DNA of 6,709 nt from an uncultured Prevotella sp. (GTDB lineage: Bacteria; Bacteroidota; Bacteroidia; Bacteroidales; Bacteroidaceae), in assembly GCA_937906765.1 (NCBI GenBank), contig CALCUV010000175.1:1-6709 (forward strand), in the 5' to 3' direction. Within the stretch, counting starts at the first letter, position 1. The number at the start of each line of letters is the position of its first letter. Under the pieces are notes generated by a model. The model ran no database searches and was not told the origin of the DNA. It saw nothing but the letters and a program-made list of their open reading frames with translations. Made by a program: the position numbers and the translations under genes. Positions 1 to 4,652 of this stretch are shown here, piece after piece.

Positions 1-108
1 AAATACAAACAAAACAGTGCTGTAACGTGCTTGCTGAGGGTTTTGTTATATAGAAGCAATAGTTCTTTTGTTATTCTGTCACATAGAAAACATAGAAGAT
101 AAGATTAC

Positions 109-175
109 AAAAACAAAGTCTTTAATTCGAGCAAATCTTCCTTAAATAGGGCGCCGAATTAAAGACTTTGTTTTT
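109..175. terminator. Perfect 21-bp inverted repeat, candidate bidirectional terminator
   Basis: Bases 109-129 are perfectly complementary to 155-175, giving 21 consecutive pairs around a 25-base loop (130-154). The outer five pairs are A/T, so a transcript from either strand ends its stem in a U run (171-175 on plus, the complement of 109-113 on minus). That is the layout of a bidirectional intrinsic terminator between convergent genes. Against this, the loop is long, the stem is GC-poor, and glgB already has its own terminator nearer. It could instead be a structured RNA element or the remnant of a small mobile element. Confidence 0.5.
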
Positions 176-301
176 CGTATTTGATATATTGTTTTTTGGT
201 AGTCAAGGGGGGATGTTAAAAACTATAATTTTAGGTTATAATAAAGGAGTTACTTGCATGACGTTTGGTTGAACCCAATCCATTATCATCACCCTTTCGC
301 T

Positions 302-341
302 AAAAAAAGGCGTGCTCGTCATGGGAATTGATGAGCACGCC
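302..341 (-). terminator. Intrinsic (rho-independent) terminator of glgB
   Basis: Arms 309-321 and 329-341 form a 13-position GC-rich stem with a 7-base loop (322-328). In the minus-strand transcript the stem is followed directly by seven U residues (complement of 302-308). It begins about 20 bases after the glgB stop codon. One position is an A-C mismatch on the minus strand and a G-U wobble on the plus strand. The U tract exists only in the minus orientation, so it serves glgB. Confidence 0.9.
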
Positions 342-361
342 CTTCGTATGCGTTATAAAAA

Positions 362-2410
362 TTATTTCTCAGCCTTCTTACGCAACACTACGGCTGAGCG
401 TGCGGGGAGGTAGAGTTTCAACCAACCCTTGCCTTGCTTCTGGAGAAGGGGATCGTAGTTGGTGAAGTGTTCGATAGTGTCGTCAGACAGACCGTTACCG
501 CCATAAGCAGGGTTGTCCGTGTTGAGGACAACGTTGTAAGAACCTTCGGGCACCATGAAACCGTAACCTTCGTAAGAGCGGTCGGGAGAGAAGTTGAACA
601 CAAAGAGGAGGTCGCCACGTGAGTAAGCAAGCACTTGGTCGCCATCGTTGTGCCAAATTTCCTGCACCTTGTGCTTGAGGAGCGATTTGCCACTCTTGAG
701 CAGTGCAATCATGTCGCGGTCGAAGTCGCCAAGATAGTGGTAGCAAAGTTCCTTGTTGTCCACCAAGTTCCACTGACGGCGCGCATACTTGTGACTCCAT
801 CCGTTGCCCTCGCGTGGGAAGTCGATCCACTCAGGATGACCAAACTCATTACCCATAAAGTTCAGGTAACCACCGTTGATGGTAGAGGCAGTAACGAGGC
901 GAATCATCTTGTGGAGCGCAATGCCACGGTGTGCCATGAAGTTTTCATCGCCCTTCTTGAAGTGCCAATACATGTCGGCGTCAACAAGGCGGAAGATGAG
1001 GGTCTTATCACCTACGAGCGCTTGGTCGTGACTTTCGGCGTAAGAGATGCATTTTTCATCAGCACGACGGTTAGTGAGTTCCCAGAAGATGCCTGAGGGA
1101 TGCCAATCTTCGTCCTTCTTTTCCTTAATAATCTTAATCCAGTAGTCAGGTACGTTCATTGCCATGCGATAGTCGAAACCGTAACCACCGTCCTTCACTG
1201 GTGCTGCGAGCCCGGGCATACCGCTTACTTCTTCTGCAATAGTGATGGCGTTGGGATTGACTTCGTGGATGAGCATGTTGGCAAGTGTGAGGTAGCAAAT
1301 AGCATTGCCGTCCTGATTGCCGTTGAAGTAGTCGCCATAACCGCAGAAGGCTTCGCCAAGTCCGTGACTATAGTAGAGCATTGAGGTTACGCCGTCGAAG
1401 CGGAAACCGTCGAAGTGGAATTCTTCCAACCAATATTTACAGTTAGAGAGGAGGAAGTGGATAACTTCGTTCTTGCCATAGTCAAAGCAGAGGCTGTCCC
1501 AAGCGGGATGTTCGCGACGATCGCCAGGATAGAAGAACTGGTTGGGGTCGCCAGCAAAGTTGCCAAGACCTTCTACTTCATTCTTCACGGCATGACTCTG
1601 TACGAGGTCCATGATTACGGCAATACCGTTTTGATGTGCTTCATCAATGAGTTGCTTAAGTTCTTCAGGCGTACCGAAACGACTGCTGGCTGCGAAGAAT
1701 GAACTTACGTGATAACCGAAGCTACCGTAATAGGGATGTTCCTGAATCGCCATAATCTGAAGGCAATTGTAACCTTCCTTGATGATACGGGGAAGCACAT
1801 TGAGACGGAACTCTTCGTAAGTACCTACACGCTCTGCATCCTGCCCCATACCAATGTGGCATTCGTAAATGAGGAGCGGATCACGCTGGGGTTTGAACTT
1901 CGTCTTCTTCCACTGATATTCTTCCTTAGGCGCCCAAACCTGCGCAGAGAAAATCTTAGTTTCTTCGTCCTGAACAACACGACGCACCCACGCAGGAATA
2001 CGTTCGCCGCAGCCACCTTCCCAATAAACCTTGAGTTTATAGAGGTCACCATGTTTCATTGCCTTTGCGGGAAGCTTGATTTCCCAATTACCCGTCTTAG
2101 CAATACGCTTCATGGCATAGGTTTCATCTTCTTGCCAATTGTTAAACTCACCAATGACGTAAATCTTCGTAGCATTGGGCGCCCATTCACGGAGCACCCA
2201 CTGGCGCGCTGTGCGGTGAAGTCCAAAGTAAAGGTGACCGCTGGCAAAATCCGAAAGACTTCCCTTTCCGCCGGTAAGTTCGTTTAACTTGTACATCACA
2301 TGGTCATAACGTCCCTGGATTGCCTCGTTAAAGGGTTCGAGCCAAGGGTCGTTCTTGACGAGTTTGAGTAACGGCTGCTTCTTTGCAGCAGGTTTCTTTT
2401 TAGTTGCCAT
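362..2410 (-). CDS. glgB: 1,4-alpha-glucan (glycogen) branching enzyme, eukaryote-like GH13 type
   Basis: This cytoplasmic enzyme cuts an alpha-1,4-glucan chain and rejoins the piece through an alpha-1,6 bond, creating glycogen branches. The 682 residues run as a lysine-rich head (1-20), a CBM48-like beta domain (about 62-160), the GH13 barrel (about 178-545) and a C-terminal beta domain (about 580-678). GH13 signatures are visible: region I DLVQSHAVKN (268-277), region II GFRFDGVTSM with nucleophile D339, region III TIAEEVSGMP with acid/base E393, and region IV YAESHDQALVGDKT with D462. The text matches human and plant branching enzymes (for example NFMGNEFGHPEW, 517-528) much better than E. 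coli GlgB, as expected for Bacteroidota GH13_8 enzymes. The start is ATG at 2410; the next in-frame Met is residue 39, inside conserved sequence. No Shine-Dalgarno is seen; the ATG follows an AT-rich stretch. The gene is intact and followed by a strong terminator. The upstream gap is filled by tandem repeats, and I could not find a clear promoter in it. Confidence 0.96.
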   Translation of the reverse strand: MATKKKPAAKKQPLLKLVKNDPWLEPFNEAIQGRYDHVMYKLNELTGGKGSLSDFASGHLYFGLHRTARQWVLREWAPNATKIYVIGEFNNWQEDETYAMKRIAKTGNWEIKLPAKAMKHGDLYKLKVYWEGGCGERIPAWVRRVVQDEETKIFSAQVWAPKEEYQWKKTKFKPQRDPLLIYECHIGMGQDAERVGTYEEFRLNVLPRIIKEGYNCLQIMAIQEHPYYGSFGYHVSSFFAASSRFGTPEELKQLIDEAHQNGIAVIMDLVQSHAVKNEVEGLGNFAGDPNQFFYPGDRREHPAWDSLCFDYGKNEVIHFLLSNCKYWLEEFHFDGFRFDGVTSMLYYSHGLGEAFCGYGDYFNGNQDGNAICYLTLANMLIHEVNPNAITIAEEVSGMPGLAAPVKDGGYGFDYRMAMNVPDYWIKIIKEKKDEDWHPSGIFWELTNRRADEKCISYAESHDQALVGDKTLIFRLVDADMYWHFKKGDENFMAHRGIALHKMIRLVTASTINGGYLNFMGNEFGHPEWIDFPREGNGWSHKYARRQWNLVDNKELCYHYLGDFDRDMIALLKSGKSLLKHKVQEIWHNDGDQVLAYSRGDLLFVFNFSPDRSYEGYGFMVPEGSYNVVLNTDNPAYGGNGLSDDTIEHFTNYDPLLQKQGKGWLKLYLPARSAVVLRKKAEK

Positions 2411-2417
2411 AATATTT

Positions 2418-2523
2418 AAGGTTATGTGGTTTTGAGGTTATAAGGTTAGGTGTTGAGGTTATAAGGTTTTAAGGTTGTGAGGTTTTGAAGTTAGGTTGTG
2501 AGGTTTTGAGGGCTTGAGGTTAT
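2418..2523. repeat. Degenerate 8-bp tandem repeat array upstream of glgB
   Basis: On the plus strand the sequence is a run of about 13 octamers of consensus RAGGTTWT (for example gaggttat, aaggtttt, gaggtttt), with three shortened units at 2450-2454, 2487-2493 and 2494-2499. The plus strand is almost free of C: only one (2513) occurs between 2411 and 2552. A glgB leader transcribed across it would therefore be nearly free of G and probably unstructured. The array ends eight bases before the glgB start codon. Its origin (slippage, insertion) and any effect on glgB expression are unknown. Confidence 0.85.
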
Positions 2524-2568
2524 AAGGGGAAAGGTTAATGGGAAAAGGGGAACGGGAGGACGAGGAAC

Positions 2569-2631
2569 GATTAACGTTTATAGTTTAACGTTCAACGTTC
2601 ATCTTTCAACGTTCAACGTTAACCGTTACTT
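2569..2631. repeat. 7-bp tandem repeat array (GTTCAAC type) at the 3' end of the MORN gene
   Basis: Nine consecutive heptamers run in register from 2569 to 2631, with consensus GTTCAAC on plus and GTTGAAC on minus. The last unit overlaps the TAA stop codon of the MORN-repeat gene. The junctions between units create the palindrome AACGTT five times (2573, 2587, 2594, 2608, 2615), so units can pair with one another. The array has a different period and composition from the octamer array about 45 bases to its left. No spacers separate the units, so it is not a CRISPR. Confidence 0.85.
2583..2624 (-). terminator. Hairpin within the heptamer array, possible 3' end structure of the kdsB-MORN transcript
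   Basis: Bases 2583-2599 pair with 2608-2624 at 15 of 17 positions, closing an 8-base loop (2600-2607). It begins one base after the MORN stop codon in the direction of transcription. No U tract follows on the minus strand, so a classical intrinsic terminator is unlikely. It could instead protect the mRNA 3' end, weaken read-through into glgB, or be a by-product of the palindromic repeat unit. Confidence 0.35.
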
Positions 2632-3756
2632 ATTCATACGCTTGCCCATGTTATAGACGCCCGTTGCAATGAGTTTACCGTTGGCATCATATTCTTTGAA
2701 ATCGCCGTGGCGTTCGCCTTCTACGTAAACACATTCAAGACGTGTGCCCGAAGCATCAACTTCAATGGCATCACCATGCTTGCGACCTTCTACGAAAGAA
2801 CCTTGAAAGGTGGCACCATCAGCATACGTAATGCGACCTTCACCATGCATCAGATTGTCTTTCCAATCCCCAACATATTCATCGCCGTTCGGCCAACAAT
2901 AGGAACCATGTCCATTACACTTATTATGCTTCCATTCGCCTTTATATACGGCCTTGCTCTTCCAAGTATAAACCCCCTGACCATGTTGTTGACCTTCGCT
3001 GTAATTTCCGACATATTTGTCGCCAGTAGCAAATTTTGTCACTCCCTGACCTGAGCGCTTACCGCGCACATAATCGCCTTCGTAAACATCACCATTGGCA
3101 GAGACATACGTGCCTTTACCATGCATCAAACCATCTACCCATGTACCGATAAACTTGCTTCCATCGGCATAGATATATGTGCCTTTGCCAGAACGCGCAT
3201 CGTTATTCCAATTACCTTCATAACGAGTGCCGTCTCCCCAATCGTAAATGCCGAAACCGTGTTTCTTGTCGTTTTTCCACTCGCCAGTATAGATAACACC
3301 ATTAGAAAAGGTGTAAGTGCCCTTTCCGCTACGTTCATCTTCGTGCCAATTACCTGTGTAGGTGTCACCGTTATAATAATACATGGTGCCATCCCCTTCC
3401 TTCATGTTACGAAACCAAAGTCCGACGTACTTATTATTATTGAGGTAGTAATAAGTTCCAAGACCATTTTGCAAATTTTGCGTCCACCCTCCTTCGTAAT
3501 ATTCGCCATTTTGGTATCTGTAAATACCTTGACCTTGACGCTTGCCCTTCACGTATTCACCTTCGTAGGAATCGCCATTTGTATATTTCGTGATTCCCTT
3601 ACCGTGAGGTTTACGCTTGGACATTTCCCCGGTGTATTCCCCTCCATCTTTCTTAAAACGATAGGTGCCAATGACTACCTTCTGCGCCTCCATTCCTATC
3701 GAACATGCGGAGAAGAGGAGTAAGAGAGAGACTAGTTTTTTATGTGTTTGAATCAT
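2626..3756 (-). CDS. Exported MORN-repeat protein, function unknown
   Basis: This 376-residue protein has a Sec-type signal peptide (basic HKK at 5-7, hydrophobic 8-20) and then almost nothing but MORN repeats. From Y41, fourteen consecutive 23-residue units (41-362) follow the pattern Y-x-G-x-W, then G-x-G and a final N/D-G, without a single insertion or deletion. The last units (about 340-374) drift toward the MORN_2 pattern (YDANGKL, then GVYNMGK). Cleavage could be by signal peptidase I after A24 (MEA-Q), or C18 (FSAC) could be lipidated; I favour the former. MORN repeats form elongated beta-hairpin stacks, linked in other systems to lipid or protein binding; no enzymatic domain is visible. 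The gene starts three bases after the kdsB stop, so the two are almost certainly cotranscribed and translationally coupled. This suggests, but does not prove, an envelope role. The ATG at 3756 is the only start that keeps the whole signal peptide. Confidence 0.93.
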   Translation of the reverse strand: MIQTHKKLVSLLLLFSACSIGMEAQKVVIGTYRFKKDGGEYTGEMSKRKPHGKGITKYTNGDSYEGEYVKGKRQGQGIYRYQNGEYYEGGWTQNLQNGLGTYYYLNNNKYVGLWFRNMKEGDGTMYYYNGDTYTGNWHEDERSGKGTYTFSNGVIYTGEWKNDKKHGFGIYDWGDGTRYEGNWNNDARSGKGTYIYADGSKFIGTWVDGLMHGKGTYVSANGDVYEGDYVRGKRSGQGVTKFATGDKYVGNYSEGQQHGQGVYTWKSKAVYKGEWKHNKCNGHGSYCWPNGDEYVGDWKDNLMHGEGRITYADGATFQGSFVEGRKHGDAIEVDASGTRLECVYVEGERHGDFKEYDANGKLIATGVYNMGKRMNK

Positions 3757-3759
3757 GAG

Positions 3760-4512
3760 TTAAGCCTGTTGTGCTAAAAAGTTTTTTGCGCGTTCTAAAT
3801 CTTCGGGAGTATCAATTCCAATGGTCTCTACATCAGTAGTGCCCACCTTTATGCGGAATCCCGCCTGAAGCCAACGTAATTGCTCGAGCGATTCTGCCTG
3901 TTCCAATTCGCCCAAGGGCATGGAAGTGATTTCCTTGAGCACCTGGCTACGATAAGCATAAAGTCCGATGTGCTTGTAGAACGTGTGTTTCTCAAGCCAC
4001 TCCGACTTTTCAACACCACGGAGATAAGGAATCACGGAGCGACTAAAATAAATGGCATAGTTATTATTGTCTAAAACCACTTTTGGAGAATTTGGATTTT
4101 CCAAAGCCTCAATGCCATCAGCGGGAAGGAAAGGCTTTACGAGCGTTGCAATTTGCGTTTGCGCATCTGCGAAGCACGCCTTAATCGTTTCCAGTTGTGA
4201 AGTTGCGATAAAGGGTTCATCTCCCTGCACATTAACGACTACGTCATAGTCTGCACCTAACTTTTCGAGCGCTTCATAACAACGATCGGTGCCGCTCTTA
4301 TGATGCGTGCCAGTCATGATACAACGTCCTCCAAAGGCGAGAACACACGTTTCAATGCGCTCGTCATCTGTCACGACATAAGCGTGTTCAAAGACAGAAC
4401 TTACGCGTTCATAAACATGCTGAATTATGGGTTTTTCTCCAAGAATTGCCAATGGTTTCGCAGGGAAGCGCGTTGAAGCATATCTTGCAGGAATCAATGC
4501 TAAATATTTCAT
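3760..4512 (-). CDS. kdsB: 3-deoxy-manno-octulosonate cytidylyltransferase (CMP-Kdo synthetase)
   Basis: KdsB is a cytoplasmic enzyme that joins CTP and Kdo to make CMP-Kdo and pyrophosphate, the activated donor used to put Kdo on lipid A in LPS inner-core synthesis. The 250-residue length is typical for the family. The N-terminal nucleotide-binding loop IPARYASTRFPAKPL (7-21) is a strong signature. Further family motifs are SGTDR (73-77), VVNVQGDEPF (92-101) with likely magnesium ligand D98, KHIGLYAYR (180-188), LEQAESLEQLRWL (203-215) and GIDTPEDL (232-239) with the second likely ligand D234. The start ATG at 4512 gives the expected MKYLALIPAR beginning. The stop codon is separated from the ATG of the MORN-repeat gene by only CTC, indicating an operon. 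Upstream, a 140-bp gap with a hairpin separates it from the PBP gene, so it may have its own promoter. The gene is intact with no missing motif. Confidence 0.97.
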   Translation of the reverse strand: MKYLALIPARYASTRFPAKPLAILGEKPIIQHVYERVSSVFEHAYVVTDDERIETCVLAFGGRCIMTGTHHKSGTDRCYEALEKLGADYDVVVNVQGDEPFIATSQLETIKACFADAQTQIATLVKPFLPADGIEALENPNSPKVVLDNNNYAIYFSRSVIPYLRGVEKSEWLEKHTFYKHIGLYAYRSQVLKEITSMPLGELEQAESLEQLRWLQAGFRIKVGTTDVETIGIDTPEDLERAKNFLAQQA

Positions 4513-4517
4513 ACATT

Positions 4518-4547
4518 CAAATATCTTAATATCAAAATCTTACCAAA
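4518..4547 (-). promoter_or_regulatory. kdsB: Weak candidate Bacteroidota-type promoter for kdsB
   Basis: Read on the minus strand, TTTG (4544-4547) is followed after 18 bases by GATATTTG (4518-4525). This resembles the Bacteroidota -33 TTTG and -7 TAnnTTTG elements, with one mismatch at the first T. Transcription would begin very close to the ATG at 4512, giving a nearly leaderless mRNA. In DNA this AT-rich, such a match can arise by chance. Confidence 0.2.
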
Positions 4548-4578
4548 ACCTGATTGTAGCATCAAATAAAGTTTCTCT

Positions 4579-4632
4579 TTGTGAATCCTATACGTATTAT
4601 TGTCTTTCGAGAAATACGAATAGGATTCACAA
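4579..4632. terminator. Long hairpin between the PBP gene and kdsB
   Basis: Bases 4579-4598 pair with 4613-4632 at 19 of 20 positions; the only mismatch is A4592/A4619. The apex (4599-4612) can add three pairs (4603-4605 with 4610-4612) closing a TTCG tetraloop on plus, or CGAA on minus. It begins about 20 bases after the PBP stop codon, where a terminator or mRNA 3' end would sit. No U tract follows on the minus strand, so it may instead be a processing or stabilising element between the PBP and kdsB cistrons. Confidence 0.5.
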
Positions 4633-4652
4633 TTTCTATTATATGATTGCCA

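Larger units (their letters stand above)
1..361. other. Intergenic region downstream of glgB, no supported gene
   Basis: This stretch lies between the glgB stop codon and the left window edge. It holds the glgB terminator (302-341) and a long perfect inverted repeat (109-175), both listed separately. The remainder (1-108 and 176-300) is AT-rich, and I can assign no gene, tRNA or known riboswitch to it. Frame 1 on the plus strand stays open from base 1 to a TAA at 100-102, so the tail of a convergent gene cannot be excluded. Its 33 predicted residues are basic and unlike the other proteins here, so I do not call it. Confidence 0.7.

Noticed and set aside
8..47. Inverted repeat AACAAAAC / GTTTTGTT near the left edge
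   Set aside because: Only eight A/T-rich pairs around a 24-base loop; too weak to call a terminator.
1..102. Open frame on the plus strand ending in TAA at 100-102, just before the inverted repeat
   Set aside because: Only 33 codons are visible, which is easily reached by chance. The predicted residues are Arg-rich and unlike a typical C-terminus, and two other plus frames also end plausibly in the same stretch.
243..285. Short ORF after a purine-rich aaaggag sequence, and a T-arm-like GGTTGAACCC
   Set aside because: The ORF is four codons long, and no acceptor, D or anticodon arms can be built around the T-arm-like sequence, so neither a gene nor a tRNA is supported.
1709..2287. 192-residue open frame on the plus strand antisense to glgB
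   Set aside because: It lies fully inside glgB, whose frame carries all catalytic motifs; the antisense product has no recognisable domain.
2418..2631. Possible CRISPR array
   Set aside because: The repeats are 7-8 bases long and directly adjacent, with no unique spacers and no cas genes nearby.
3121..3723. 200-residue open frame on the plus strand antisense to the MORN gene
   Set aside because: It is a shadow of the repetitive MORN codons; its Ile/Val/Thr-rich text mirrors the repeat period.
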